Counted from the first letter of the stretch, positions 1 through 8,038 are shown. The stretch: DNA of 64,000 bases from Bacillus cereus ATCC 14579 (GCF_000007825.1 NC_004722.1:4872001-4936000), one strand, 5' to 3'. Numbers and translations are program-made. Notes: a model not told the origin generated them from the sequence alone.

Positions 1-74
1 TCGCTTGCTTCTTCAATTTGTTCTTCTCCGCGATACATCGTACCGTCTAAGTCAATTAAGTAACCTTTATACAT
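1..74 (-). CDS. yutF: YutF-type HAD phosphatase, N-terminal fragment
   Basis: The gene runs off the left edge of the window, so only about 24 N-terminal codons are visible. They read MYKGYLIDLDGTMYRGEEQ. The DLDGT segment is the catalytic motif I of HAD phosphohydrolases, in which the first Asp is the nucleophile. The first residues and the neighbouring yutE point to the NagD-like (HAD-IIA) protein YutF. The substrate cannot be told from this fragment. Confidence 0.8.
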   Translation of the reverse strand, partial: MYKGYLIDLDGTMYRGEEQIEEAS

Positions 75-148
75 CGATTATGTCTCTCCTTCTATGCTAA
101 CGTTCTCACCTTATCATACCACTCTTATATTACCCGCTTTTCCAAAAG

Positions 149-172
149 AAAAAAACGCTTTACCTTAAAGCG
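149..172 (-). terminator. Terminator after the SufR-like regulator gene
   Basis: On the minus strand CGCTTTA and TAAAGCG pair around a 3-nt loop and are followed by a run of seven T. It lies just past the stop codon at 184. Confidence 0.75.
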
Positions 173-183
173 CCCCATAACGT

Positions 184-816
184 TCATTTTTTCTCTTTTA
201 TTTGGTAAGAACAACTACAATCGCCCTCGCACATATTTGCTAGCGTTTTCACTTCTGCGTTCGTAAATAAACGCTTATACATTTCTTTTTCATCTTCACA
301 CACTTGCGGGAATCTCTCGGCAATTTCCTTTAACGGACAGTTTTGTTTTTCAATTACGAAAGATTTCTCTCCATCTCTCTTTATTTGAACCATATAACCA
401 TTTTTCTCTTGCATAGCTGCTATCTCTTGCACTTTATATGCTAAATTCTTTTGATTACTCACTCTCTTTTGTAACTGTTCTTCCATTCGCTTCGTTCTCT
501 CTTTTAAAACGTAACGAAGTATTTTTTCATCGCCCATTCGAGCTAAATCTTCTAGCATATCAATCGCAAATTGCTTATACTCTTTCGGGAATGTATCTTC
601 TCCCTTTTCGCTTAATCCATACAAATAAGTTGGTCTTCCGACATGTTGCCTTACCATCTTAGAATAAATGAGTCCGTCTTTCTCAAGATTACTTAAATGT
701 CTTCGAATCGCCATTTCTGTAATCTCTAAAACGTCAGCTAGTTCCGCTACCGTGTGCTCTCCCTTTACTTTCAACAATTGTACAATCTCGTCTTTCGTAG
801 TACGTGCTTCCCCCAT
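184..816 (-). CDS. SufR-like winged-helix regulator with C-terminal cysteine cluster
   Basis: Residues 7-65 form a DeoR/ArsR-type winged helix (TVAELADVLEITEMAIRRHL, then the wing QHVGRPTYLY). The middle is helical. The C-terminal third holds five cysteines, C160, C173, C196, C200 and C202, with C160-x12-C173 inside an NCPLKEIAERFPQVC segment. Known SufR repressors have the same winged helix plus a Cys-rich tail that binds an Fe-S cluster. I infer an Fe-S or redox-sensing regulator; the spacing of the last three cysteines differs from the SufR pattern I know. It sits downstream of yutE on the same strand, about 12.7 kb from the suf operon. The ATG at 816 follows a good AAGGGTGA. Confidence 0.75.
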   Translation of the reverse strand: MGEARTTKDEIVQLLKVKGEHTVAELADVLEITEMAIRRHLSNLEKDGLIYSKMVRQHVGRPTYLYGLSEKGEDTFPKEYKQFAIDMLEDLARMGDEKILRYVLKERTKRMEEQLQKRVSNQKNLAYKVQEIAAMQEKNGYMVQIKRDGEKSFVIEKQNCPLKEIAERFPQVCEDEKEMYKRLFTNAEVKTLANMCEGDCSCSYQIKEKK

Positions 817-851
817 ACTTCACCCTTCTCCCTTTTCTTTCTCACATACAA

Positions 852-889
852 TATAAGATCCCCAAAAGGCATTCTCTGGGGATCTTATA
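852..889 (-). terminator. Hairpin between yutE and the SufR-like regulator
   Basis: A perfect 12-bp stem (TATAAGATCCCC with its complement) has a 14-nt loop. It lies between the yutE stop and the regulator start on the same strand. There is no real T-run, so it may be a weak terminator or attenuator. Confidence 0.45.
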
Positions 890-896
890 AGCATAA

Positions 897-1337
897 TTAT
901 TCTGGTACAAATGCAGATACAGGTCCTAATTCCTTTTCTAAATAACTGCGAATATTTGCTGGGTATTTCTCTACCACTGCAATATGTTTTTGAATCGTCT
1001 TATATAATTCATCATGATTCATTTGAATATAATCTTGCGTAAGCATTTTTCGAAGAAGGATAATTTCTTTCATCCCTTGTCCATCTTCTTCACTTATCAC
1101 TCGCTCGTCCATTAAAATATCAATAATATCTTCATAGCTTCCTGGATCGCGCATAATAAATCCATCAATCATCGCATTTCCTACATCTAATACACAATCA
1201 ATAATAAGATGGGCTATGCGCTCTAATGCGTAAAATTCAAACTCGGTTTCATATATCTTTTTCTCTTGAAATGTACTTGTTGCTCGTTCTAAACATACTA
1301 GCATTTGTTCTATTTTCTTTCTGTCTACAAAATACAT
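897..1337 (-). CDS. yutE: YutE, DUF86 / HepT-like protein
   Basis: This 146-residue all-helical protein matches YutE by its opening MYFVDRKKIEQML and by its place next to yutF. DUF86 proteins belong to the HepT superfamily, whose toxin members carry an Rx4-6H motif and pair with MNT nucleotidyltransferase antitoxins. I see no such antitoxin next door, and the segment ERIAHLIIDCVLDVGNAMI is the conserved core. A GTG at 1346 is also possible, but AGGTAG lies 9 nt before the ATG at 1337, so I prefer that start. Its activity in Bacillus is not known to me. Confidence 0.8.
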   Translation of the reverse strand: MYFVDRKKIEQMLVCLERATSTFQEKKIYETEFEFYALERIAHLIIDCVLDVGNAMIDGFIMRDPGSYEDIIDILMDERVISEEDGQGMKEIILLRKMLTQDYIQMNHDELYKTIQKHIAVVEKYPANIRSYLEKELGPVSAFVPE

Positions 1338-1484
1338 GAATGTCACCTACCTGGAAATTAAAGCATTTACATTTTAATTGTAACGCTTTCTTCTGAAAAA
1401 ATCGACAATTTTTCGAATTCACCTTTTCTCCGTTATTTGTTATAGTTATATTTGTATGATTTTTGAAATTGGAGGAATGGAATC

Positions 1485-2456
1485 TTGGAACGTGAACTCG
1501 CACTAGAAATTGTCCGTGTAACAGAAGCAGCAGCCTTAGCATCCGCACAGTGGATGGGCCGCGGAAAGAAAAATGAAGCAGATGATGCAGCAACTACAGC
1601 AATGCGTGATATGTTCGATTCAGTAAACATGGCAGGTACAGTTGTAATTGGTGAAGGAGAACTTGATGAAGCACCGATGTTGTATATTGGTGAAGAACTA
1701 GGAACGGGTAACGGTCCAGAAGTAGACATCGCCGTTGATCCATTAGAAGGTACAAACATCGTTGCAAAAGGTCTTGCAAATGCAATGGCAGTTATTGCAA
1801 TCGCAGACAAAGGGAACCTTCTTCATGCTCCTGATATGTACATGGAAAAAATCGCGGTTGGTCCAAAAGCAGCTGGTAAAATTAGCTTAGATGATCCAAT
1901 TGAAAAAACAATTGAAATTGTAGCAGAAGCTAACAATAAAAAGATTCGCGATCTAACAGTTATCGTTCAAGAACGTGAACGTCATCAAGATATTATTGAC
2001 CGTGTTCGTGCAAAAGGTGCACGCGTAAAATTATTTGGTGACGGTGATGTTGGTGCGTCAATCGCAACAGCACTACCTGGAACGGGTATCGACTTATTCG
2101 TAGGTATTGGCGGAGCTCCAGAAGGTGTTATTTCTGCAGCAGCATTAAAGTGCCTTGAAGGTGAAATGCAAGCTCGCTTAGTTCCAATGAACGAAGAAGA
2201 AGAAGCTCGTTGTCGTGAAATGGGATTAGAAGATCCTCGTCAACTTCTTATGTTAGATGACTTAGTATCTGGGGATGATGCAATCTTCTCAGCAACTGGT
2301 GTATCTGCTGGTGAGTTATTAGACGGTGTTAAATTCCTTGGCGGAGACTTAGCTGAAACATACTCTATCGTAATGCGTTACAAAACAAGAACAGTACGAT
2401 TCATTAAAACACATCACCATTTAGATCATAAACCACACTTAAACTTAGATATTTAA
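1485..2456 (+). CDS. glpX: Fructose-1,6-bisphosphatase class II (GlpX)
   Basis: The cytosolic enzyme hydrolyses fructose 1,6-bisphosphate to fructose 6-phosphate in gluconeogenesis. Its 323 residues are the normal family length. The lithium-sensitive phosphatase motifs are visible: GEGELDE at about 56-62 and DPLEGTN at 85-91, which carry the metal ligands. The start is a TTG at 1485, nine nt after GGAGG at 1471-1475; no in-frame ATG fits the ribosome binding site. The DUF3055 gene follows after 16 nt on the same strand, so the two are probably cotranscribed up to the terminator at 2751. Confidence 0.95.
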   Translation: MERELALEIVRVTEAAALASAQWMGRGKKNEADDAATTAMRDMFDSVNMAGTVVIGEGELDEAPMLYIGEELGTGNGPEVDIAVDPLEGTNIVAKGLANAMAVIAIADKGNLLHAPDMYMEKIAVGPKAAGKISLDDPIEKTIEIVAEANNKKIRDLTVIVQERERHQDIIDRVRAKGARVKLFGDGDVGASIATALPGTGIDLFVGIGGAPEGVISAAALKCLEGEMQARLVPMNEEEEARCREMGLEDPRQLLMLDDLVSGDDAIFSATGVSAGELLDGVKFLGGDLAETYSIVMRYKTRTVRFIKTHHHLDHKPHLNLDI

Positions 2457-2472
2457 TAAAGGAGCCATGTGT

Positions 2473-2739
2473 ATGGAAGAACGTTTCTTTCTGTACGACG
2501 ATACTGTCGCTACAAAAACTCGTTTCGTTAGCTTTATGGGAGAAAATGAGCGTCACGATTTAGCGCTATTATACTCCGATCGTCATTACGGTAAAACAAT
2601 TGTCCTTGATATGCAACGCAATAAATTTGCAATCATCGGTGCTGACGATTTAAACGAACCAGGCTACTTAGAGCACGCATTTTCTATGACTGAAGAAATT
2701 GCAGAAGAATTACGCTCATTTTTATTTGAACTTATATAA
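2473..2739 (+). CDS. DUF3055 family small protein
   Basis: This acidic 88-residue soluble protein starts MEERFFLYDDTVATKTRF and fits DUF3055, a conserved Firmicute family of unknown function. AAAGGAG ends 8 nt before the ATG at 2473; the ATG at 2467 is only 2 nt from it, so I reject the earlier start. It is the second gene after glpX and is followed at once by a strong terminator. I cannot assign a role. Confidence 0.75.
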   Translation: MEERFFLYDDTVATKTRFVSFMGENERHDLALLYSDRHYGKTIVLDMQRNKFAIIGADDLNEPGYLEHAFSMTEEIAEELRSFLFELI

Positions 2740-2750
2740 TTTATCGTATG

Positions 2751-2777
2751 CACCAGCTATTTTAGCTGGTGTTTTTT
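2751..2777 (+). terminator. Terminator of glpX-DUF3055
   Basis: CACCAGCT and AGCTGGTG pair around ATTTT and are followed by six T. Confidence 0.9.
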
Positions 2778-2790
2778 CATCACGAGTATT

Positions 2791-2818
2791 TTGAATTTTC
2801 AATCTTTTGTGTTATAAT
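2791..2818 (+). promoter_or_regulatory. Sigma-A promoter of the structured RNA
   Basis: TTGAAT at 2791-2796 and TATAAT at 2813-2818 are separated by 16 bp. Transcription would begin near 2825. Confidence 0.75.
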
Positions 2819-2824
2819 TAAGAA

Positions 2825-3021
2825 TAAATCTATTTGGATAGAAAGGACGTTATCTACGTATGCCAACAACTACTTTGTAATGGACCAGCAATTGGATAGC
2901 ATTACTCTCAAAAAAGCACCGTGCTTTTTCAAGGGAGTAGTCTGCCCATTCCCATTACAAAGGAGCGTATTGCATCTGTAGTATGATGTTTACGGAGGTT
3001 CCTCTTTGGGGACCTCCTTTT
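2825..3021 (+). ncRNA. Candidate structured RNA, 6S-like rod or attenuated leader
   Basis: Between a promoter and a terminator lies a roughly 195-nt transcript that folds as one long rod. From the outside in: 2854-2863 pairs with 2972-2981 (9 of 10), a symmetric 9/9 internal loop follows, 2873-2883 pairs perfectly with 2952-2962 (11 bp), a large internal loop follows, 2902-2909 pairs with 2933-2940, and a hairpin at 2911-2929 closes it. Size, rod shape, the big central loop and an intrinsic terminator are traits of 6S RNA. It could instead be an attenuated leader of the S4-domain gene at 3112. A 6-codon ORF (MPTTTL, 2860-2880) with AAAGGA upstream sits in the 5' arm. Confidence 0.5.
2994..3021 (+). 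terminator. Terminator of the structured RNA
   Basis: GGAGGTTCC at 2994-3002 pairs with GGGACCTCC at 3009-3017 and is followed by TTTTA. It ends the RNA about 90 nt before the S4-domain gene. Confidence 0.85.
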
Positions 3022-3111
3022 ATTCTTGTCTTTTTCTCATGCCTTCATACTACAAGACATCCAAATAGCTGTATTACGTTCCTTTACCACTACTATAAGA
3101 GGTGAAGGAAA

Positions 3112-3609
3112 ATGCAGAAAGTACAACTTTCTTGGAGTTTATATGAAAACGAGCAAAACACAATCGAAAAATATTGTAAAAATTGCAGACGTACTACCCT
3201 ATTTACCGACACAAATATTCGTAGGCATAACGCCAACGGAAAAAACATATACCGCTTTGCCATTTATAAATGTCCGAAAGACCATACGTGGAATCAAAAA
3301 CTTCGTATTTATAAAGCATTTACTGATCACGTTGAAACAGTCGATATGACGCAGCAGGATCAGCCAGAAACAACTACTACCATTTCCATTACGCAACATC
3401 AAGAAAGCGGCATAACCGAAATCACGATCGTATTAGATATTGTTTTCGGTTCCCACCGCATCGATAAAGCCTTATCCACATATATTTCCGACTGGAGCCG
3501 TACACGCATTGTGGATAAAATTAAAAATGGGGATATTCAATTAAACGGACAACAAATGAAGCCAAATACAATACTTTCTGAAGGCGATCATATCTCGATT
3601 TGTTTGTAA
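3112..3609 (+). CDS. Zinc-ribbon plus S4 RNA-binding domain protein
   Basis: The 165-residue protein has an N-terminal zinc-ribbon-like half (C24-x2-C27 in YCKNCRR, then CPKDH near 54-58) and a C-terminal S4-like domain (RIDKALSTYISDWSRTRIVDKIKNGDIQLNG, about 117-147). S4 domains bind structured RNA, as in RluB or Hsp15 proteins. I infer an RNA-binding role; no catalytic domain is present. AGAGGTGAAGG precedes the ATG. The candidate RNA at 2825-3021 lies directly upstream. The exact family is not recognised. Confidence 0.65.
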   Translation: MQKVQLSWSLYENEQNTIEKYCKNCRRTTLFTDTNIRRHNANGKNIYRFAIYKCPKDHTWNQKLRIYKAFTDHVETVDMTQQDQPETTTTISITQHQESGITEITIVLDIVFGSHRIDKALSTYISDWSRTRIVDKIKNGDIQLNGQQMKPNTILSEGDHISICL

Positions 3610-3621
3610 GCAAAAATATGC

Positions 3622-3656
3622 AAAAAATCCTCTTACAATTGTAAGAGGATTTTTTT
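3622..3656. terminator. Bidirectional terminator between the S4 gene and yutD
   Basis: A nearly perfect palindrome (AAAATCCTCTTACAA with its complement) is flanked by A and T runs. It serves both convergent genes and overlaps the yutD stop. Confidence 0.9.
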
Positions 3657-3960
3657 ATTTCTTCACTTTTCGTAATACAAAATGTGCGCAACCGAAGTTA
3701 CAGTACTCGTATAAATACTCCGTTAACGTACTAATTTTCGTATCATATGTCGCACGTTGGTTACTATCATCAAAGAATCCGCGCAATCTAAGTTGCTCAT
3801 ATCCCCAGTCCCCAACGATGTAATCATATTTATTTAAAATTTCTGCATAGCGCTCTTTAAATGCTTCTTCACTAAAACCGTCACGAAAGTTTTTAATTAC
3901 TTCGTACTGAACATTATTAATGCTCACCGTAGCATGAATCTCTTGCTTTTGCTCCATCAT
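3655..3960 (-). CDS. yutD: YutD family protein (DUF1027)
   Basis: This 101-residue cytosolic protein has the YutD signature NKYDYIVGDWGYEQLRLRGF and a C-terminal CNFGCAHFVLRK segment with two cysteines. The function of the family is unknown. Two adjacent ATG codons (3960 and 3957) are both within reach of AGAGGAAG. It lies convergent to the S4-domain gene, as part of the yut block. Confidence 0.85.
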   Translation of the reverse strand: MMEQKQEIHATVSINNVQYEVIKNFRDGFSEEAFKERYAEILNKYDYIVGDWGYEQLRLRGFFDDSNQRATYDTKISTLTEYLYEYCNFGCAHFVLRKVKK

Positions 3961-4075
3961 TAACTTCCTCTCTAAGCATTCTTCTTTTTATCGTATCACA
4001 AAGCATAACAACCAACAATTTCAAATACAAAAAATTGCAAATTAGTACATGCTATGGAGAAGGAGGTGATACATC

Positions 4076-4654
4076 GTGAAAAAACAAATTTTACTTTCCC
4101 TTCTCACTCTTTCCTTATTTGCAGGCTGCCAATCAGCGAACAAAGCTGAAATGGAACGTGAAGAAGGAAGCCGTGTTCTTGTTTCCAATAAAAACGACAT
4201 GTATCATACGGAAAATACAAATACAAGACTCACAAGAGTCGGTTATTCTTCTAAACAAAAGCATGAAGTATCTAACAAACAAGTAGGGGCCATTAATCGC
4301 GAGAAGGTCGCTGAAATGATTACAAGCATGACAGTCAAACTTCCTGACGTTACAAACGCTGCTACACTCGTTACCGATGATGAAGTATTTGTTGTATATC
4401 GTGCAAACACAACGGATCCAAAACTTGTAGCGGATCAAGTATATAGAGCTGCTTTGTCCATCGTCCCTCGCTATTATAAAGCATATGTATCAACAGACCA
4501 AAAGTTGATTTCCCAAATTCAAGGCCTTCAATCTGGCGCATTAAATGATACAGAATATACGCAAAGCCTCGATATGCTAAAACGTGAAATGAGTAAAAAT
4601 CCTCATTTGAACAATACGGGAGATCAGACCTTGAATGATATGATTAAAAAGTAA
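4076..4654 (+). CDS. yutC: YhcN/YlaJ-type lipoprotein (YutC)
   Basis: A lipoprotein signal peptide ends in LFAGC with the lipidated Cys at residue 18. The mature part has the YhcN/YlaJ fold signature (VAEMITSMTVKLPDVTNAATLVTDDEVFVVY, then RVKA-type repeats near SIVPRYYKAYVSTD). Family members are sporulation or spore-membrane lipoproteins in Bacillus. The start is a GTG at 4076, five nt after AAGGAGGTGAT. Its position between yutD and lipA matches yutC in B. subtilis, although a MerR regulator and other genes intervene here. Confidence 0.8.
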   Translation: MKKQILLSLLTLSLFAGCQSANKAEMEREEGSRVLVSNKNDMYHTENTNTRLTRVGYSSKQKHEVSNKQVGAINREKVAEMITSMTVKLPDVTNAATLVTDDEVFVVYRANTTDPKLVADQVYRAALSIVPRYYKAYVSTDQKLISQIQGLQSGALNDTEYTQSLDMLKREMSKNPHLNNTGDQTLNDMIKK

Positions 4655-4690
4655 AACAGGTGGAGAAAATCTCCACCTGTTTTACTTTTT
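4651..4690. terminator. Bidirectional terminator between yutC and the MerR gene
   Basis: A 16-bp perfect stem starting GTAAAACAGGTGGAGA closes on an AAA loop and is followed by a T-rich stretch on both strands. Confidence 0.9.
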
Positions 4691-5423
4691 ATTTTTTATT
4701 ACGATCCGCATAAACTTCCATCGCATCACACATAAACTGCGCTAAACCTTCGCCAAACTTATCGATATTTTTCGTGAAGCGCTCATCAGCGACGTACATT
4801 TGACCGAGGCCCTTAAAAGCGTCTAATGAATAGTGACTAAAGTTTTGCAAGTAATCGTACCATACTTTAATAGCTGCCTGCGCCTCTTTAGAATCTGGTG
4901 CATCGTGTCTAAGCGCTGCTAAATTTCTATAAATAGCATTAAACTCCTCTTGGTTCTCTTTTGACATACCTTTTGCATATCCATTCGATTTATCTAGAGC
5001 TGTATCTCCCCATTTTTCACGTGCTTCTTCTTCATATGGATTATGGCTGAAATCGAATCCTTCAAATTTCTCTTTGGTTGTCATTTCAATCTCTCCTTTT
5101 GTATGCTGAATTGTTTTATCAATTGTCGCAATCACTTTATCTAACCTGGTACGTTTTTCAAGAAGCATTTTCTTATGAAGAATAAGCGTCTCCTCTCGGT
5201 TAAATGAAGGACTCGTGATAATCTCTTTAATCTTCTTCAAAGGGAAACCAAGCTCTTTAAAAAATAAGACTTGTTGTAATATTTCTAAATTTTCGTCAGA
5301 ATAGAGACGGTATCCTGAATCTGTTATCTCGTCTGGAGTTAATAATCCAACTGCATCATAATGATGTAGTGTACGCACGCTAATTCCAACTAGATCTGCT
5401 ACTTCTTTTACTCTCATTGGCAT
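4689..5423 (-). CDS. MerR family regulator with TipAS ligand domain
   Basis: Residues 3-75 form the MerR winged helix (RVKEVADLVGISVRTLHHYDAVGLL...SGYRLYS), followed by a coiled dimer helix. Residues 115-240 are a TipAS antibiotic-recognition domain (EAREKWGDTALDKSNGYAKG). Such proteins bind drugs or other small molecules and untwist a promoter with a long spacer. The open frame extends upstream to 5477, but that part lies inside the promoter, so I start at the ATG at 5423 after GGAGGGAG. The target gene besides itself is unknown; the divergent YhfC protease starts 143 bp away. Confidence 0.85.
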   Translation of the reverse strand: MPMRVKEVADLVGISVRTLHHYDAVGLLTPDEITDSGYRLYSDENLEILQQVLFFKELGFPLKKIKEIITSPSFNREETLILHKKMLLEKRTRLDKVIATIDKTIQHTKGEIEMTTKEKFEGFDFSHNPYEEEAREKWGDTALDKSNGYAKGMSKENQEEFNAIYRNLAALRHDAPDSKEAQAAIKVWYDYLQNFSHYSLDAFKGLGQMYVADERFTKNIDKFGEGLAQFMCDAMEVYADRNKK

Positions 5424-5446
5424 TTCTTCTCTCTCCCTCCATACAT

Positions 5447-5477
5447 ACAATAAACCATTACGTAACGTTATAGTCAA
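5447..5477 (-). promoter_or_regulatory. MerR-type promoter with 19-bp spacer
   Basis: On the minus strand TTGACT at 5477-5472 and TATTGT at 5452-5447 are 19 bp apart, with TAACGTTA and TTACGTAA palindromes in the spacer. A 19-bp spacer is the mark of MerR-activated promoters and suggests autoregulation. Confidence 0.65.
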
Positions 5478-5565
5478 TCAAAATTTTATTTTCTTTCTAA
5501 AAGTTTCATCTCTCCCATATTTCATGCATAATAGATATGTACATATATTAGAAAGCGGTGAAAGT

Positions 5566-6339
5566 ATGGTTTCAAATACTGTAATTGCCAGCATCATTTT
5601 TCAACTCATTGTCTCGATTCTGATCCCAATTATCGTACTCGTTTATTTCCGTAAAAAATATAATATGAATTGGAAAGTGGTCGGCGTTGGTGTTCTTATC
5701 TTTATCGGATTCACCCAAATTCTTGAAACACCATTCCACCTATTTATGCGCGGTAATCCAACAATCGCTCCATTTTTAGAAAATCCGTTTGTCTTCGCAA
5801 TTTATGGCGGATTGACTGCTGGTATTTTTGAAGAATTAGGACGCTTCGTTGCCTTCTTCTTCTTACTAAAAAAATATCTAGAATATAAAGATGGCTTCGC
5901 TTATGGAATTGGTCACGGCGGAATTGAATCTATTTTAATTGGCGGTTTTTCTGCATTACAAGCATTAATCTTTGCTAATTCTATTAACGATGGTAGCTTC
6001 GCTCGACTGATTGAACAAAAACCCGAGCTTAGCATTTTACAGGACATGTTAATTCAGCAACCTGCCTACTTATACTTCCTTGGTAGCTTAGAAAGAATTA
6101 TGGCACTCGTGCTTCAAATCGCCTTTACAATGCTTGTTTTATACGCAGTCAAACAGAAGAAATATATCTTCCTAGTATACGCTATACTATTCCACGCATT
6201 TGTAGACTTTTTCGCGGCACTTTACCAAACAAAAACAATCAACATCTTCGTTGCCGAAGGAATTACACTTCTGTGTACAATTGGCGCTGTCGTTCTTATT
6301 CGCAAAATGAAAGAGAAATTAATGAGTGTACCGGAGTAA
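5566..6339 (+). CDS. YhfC family intramembrane metalloprotease
   Basis: The 257-residue protein has about seven membrane segments. Protease-like motifs are in or near membranes: EELGR at 89-93, GIGHGGIES at about 113-121 and HAFVD near 220. This pattern fits the YhfC/PrsW-like glutamic or metalloprotease group. I start at the ATG at 5566 (MVSNTVIAS) because GGTGAAAG precedes it; the longer frame from 5524 has no ribosome binding site. The substrate is unknown. Confidence 0.8.
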   Translation: MVSNTVIASIIFQLIVSILIPIIVLVYFRKKYNMNWKVVGVGVLIFIGFTQILETPFHLFMRGNPTIAPFLENPFVFAIYGGLTAGIFEELGRFVAFFFLLKKYLEYKDGFAYGIGHGGIESILIGGFSALQALIFANSINDGSFARLIEQKPELSILQDMLIQQPAYLYFLGSLERIMALVLQIAFTMLVLYAVKQKKYIFLVYAILFHAFVDFFAALYQTKTINIFVAEGITLLCTIGAVVLIRKMKEKLMSVPE

Positions 6340-6374
6340 AAAATAAACCACCAAAATTGGTGGTTTATTTTTTA
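6338..6374. terminator. Bidirectional terminator after yhfC-like gene
   Basis: AAATAAACCACC pairs with GGTGGTTTATTT around AAAATT, with A and T tracts on each side. Confidence 0.9.
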
Positions 6375-6796
6375 TATGGATGATAACTTTTGCCCTCTTG
6401 CAGCTCCCTCTTTGTTTCTGCATCTATAACGATATATTTATGAAACTCTCCTACTTCATTTTGAATAAAAGAAGTGAAAAAGTATACTTGGCGATCAGAG
6501 TGAACAAAAAAATCTTGAAGTACCACTCTACCTCGACAACCGACAGCTGTTTTTTGTAGGAAAGAAAATTCTTCATCAGGCACTTCTTTAAATAAGATTT
6601 TTTTCCGAACACTATATGCTGCATTTTTGTATTCTTTATAGATCTTCTTATCTAACTGTTTATAAAAAACATCCTCACTCACAAATGACTTATTTCGATT
6701 GCTTGGATAATTTAGTTTTTGATTCGACTCTGCATAAGTTGTGGACAAGTGTATAAAAAAACAAAGACTAAATACAATACATATCATTTTATTCAT
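6365..6796 (-). CDS. Secreted protein of unknown function
   Basis: A 143-residue protein begins with a clear signal peptide (MNKMICIVFSLCFFIHLSTTYA, cleavage after about residue 22). The mature part is basic and ends in a beta-rich region with one Cys (VGCRGRVVLQDFFVHSDRQVYFFTSF). It may belong to one of the Bacillus secreted DUF families such as DUF3888, but I am not certain. It is a single gene, convergent to yhfC and divergent from the phosphatase at 6930. Confidence 0.6.
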   Translation of the reverse strand: MNKMICIVFSLCFFIHLSTTYAESNQKLNYPSNRNKSFVSEDVFYKQLDKKIYKEYKNAAYSVRKKILFKEVPDEEFSFLQKTAVGCRGRVVLQDFFVHSDRQVYFFTSFIQNEVGEFHKYIVIDAETKRELQEGKSYHPYKK

Positions 6797-6929
6797 GATT
6801 GCACCTCAAATGTTCATTATCCACATTACTTTTCCACATATTTAAATCAATATACTGTTTCCAATAAAAAGGAATTATTTCTACATTTGTCGAAGTATAT
6901 AGCGTCAACTTGAAAGATGGGGATGAATT

Positions 6930-7484
6930 ATGAAGAAAATTATTATAATACGACATTGTTCAGCAATTGGGCAAAAACGTGATGATGAATTAACGACCGA
7001 TGGAAAAGACCAAGCAAACACCCTTGCTACATTCCTCTTAGAAAATCATCTACAAATCGATCATATTATTTCAAGCCCATTTGTCCGAGCTATCGATTCC
7101 ATTCGGCCCTATGCGCTCCAAGCTAACTTATCTATCCAAGAAGATGAACGATTAACTGAACGCATATTGAGCAACATTCCAATGGATGATTGGATGCAAA
7201 AACTAGAATCTACTTTTACAAATATAGATATTGCCTTTTCAGGCGGAGAGTCAACAAAACAAGCAACAGACCGGGCCCTATCGCTTATTCAAGACGTTTT
7301 ACAATTAAACCATACGACAACACTACTTGTTACACATGGCAATTTACTTACGCTCATTTTAAAGCATTTTGATCATACAATTGGCTTTAATGAATGGAGA
7401 ACTTTAACGAATCCTGATATTTACGAAATTACAATCGACGAACAATGTATCATAAAACGCTTATGGGAAGCATCGTCCAAGTAA
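6930..7484 (+). CDS. Histidine phosphatase family protein
   Basis: The RHC motif at 8-10 stands where phosphoglycerate-mutase-like enzymes have RHG; His9 is the phospho-acceptor. The second half of the active site is ISSPFVRAIDS near 47-57 and LLVTHGN near 134-140. At 184 residues it is a compact branch-2 type phosphatase. The substrate cannot be told. GGGGATGAATT precedes the ATG. Confidence 0.85.
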   Translation: MKKIIIIRHCSAIGQKRDDELTTDGKDQANTLATFLLENHLQIDHIISSPFVRAIDSIRPYALQANLSIQEDERLTERILSNIPMDDWMQKLESTFTNIDIAFSGGESTKQATDRALSLIQDVLQLNHTTTLLVTHGNLLTLILKHFDHTIGFNEWRTLTNPDIYEITIDEQCIIKRLWEASSK

Positions 7485-7558
7485 TATCCCTTTCCAAAAC
7501 ATTCAGTTGACGCCACGAGAAGAGACTGTTCTAACAATAGAAAGGGGTATCATTTCAT

Positions 7559-8038
7559 ATGTACGAAGACGTACTTGCTTTACTACATAAAACAAATGTT
7601 TCTTATGAAAAATTCGAACACGAACCAGTACTCGATTATGAGACCGATCGGATCGTACGCGAGAGACTTGGCTTACAAGGCACCCCAAGTAAAAGCTTAT
7701 TTTTAAAATCAAAGTCTGGAGATTATTACGTATTTTTTACGTTAGAGGGCACAAGGCTCAACCGGGGAGAGATGAAAGAACTATCAGGAGAACGCTTATC
7801 TCTCTGTTCTCCTGATGAACTGCGAGACAAAACTGGTTGTACGCCGGGATGTGTGGCTCCTTTCGGATATTCACACGATGTAACAATTATTGTGGATAAC
7901 GCTATTTATACGTACGATAAAATTTTAATTACACCTGGTGTTCCTGAATTTACAATTGAATTATCCACAGAAGAATTAAAAAAGATTTTATTAACATGTC
8001 CAAATACCGTTTTAGAGTACAAACAAAAAGAGAGCTAA
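7559..8038 (+). CDS. YbaK/ProX-type aminoacyl-tRNA deacylase
   Basis: This 159-residue stand-alone editing domain resembles YbaK and prolyl-tRNA editing proteins, which hydrolyse mischarged tRNA. The conserved SKSLFLKSK segment (about 43-51) holds the key lysine, and TPGCVAPFGY (about 94-103) is the GxxxP loop. AAAGGGG precedes the ATG at 7559 by 11 nt. The amino-acid specificity is not evident. Confidence 0.85.
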   Translation: MYEDVLALLHKTNVSYEKFEHEPVLDYETDRIVRERLGLQGTPSKSLFLKSKSGDYYVFFTLEGTRLNRGEMKELSGERLSLCSPDELRDKTGCTPGCVAPFGYSHDVTIIVDNAIYTYDKILITPGVPEFTIELSTEELKKILLTCPNTVLEYKQKES

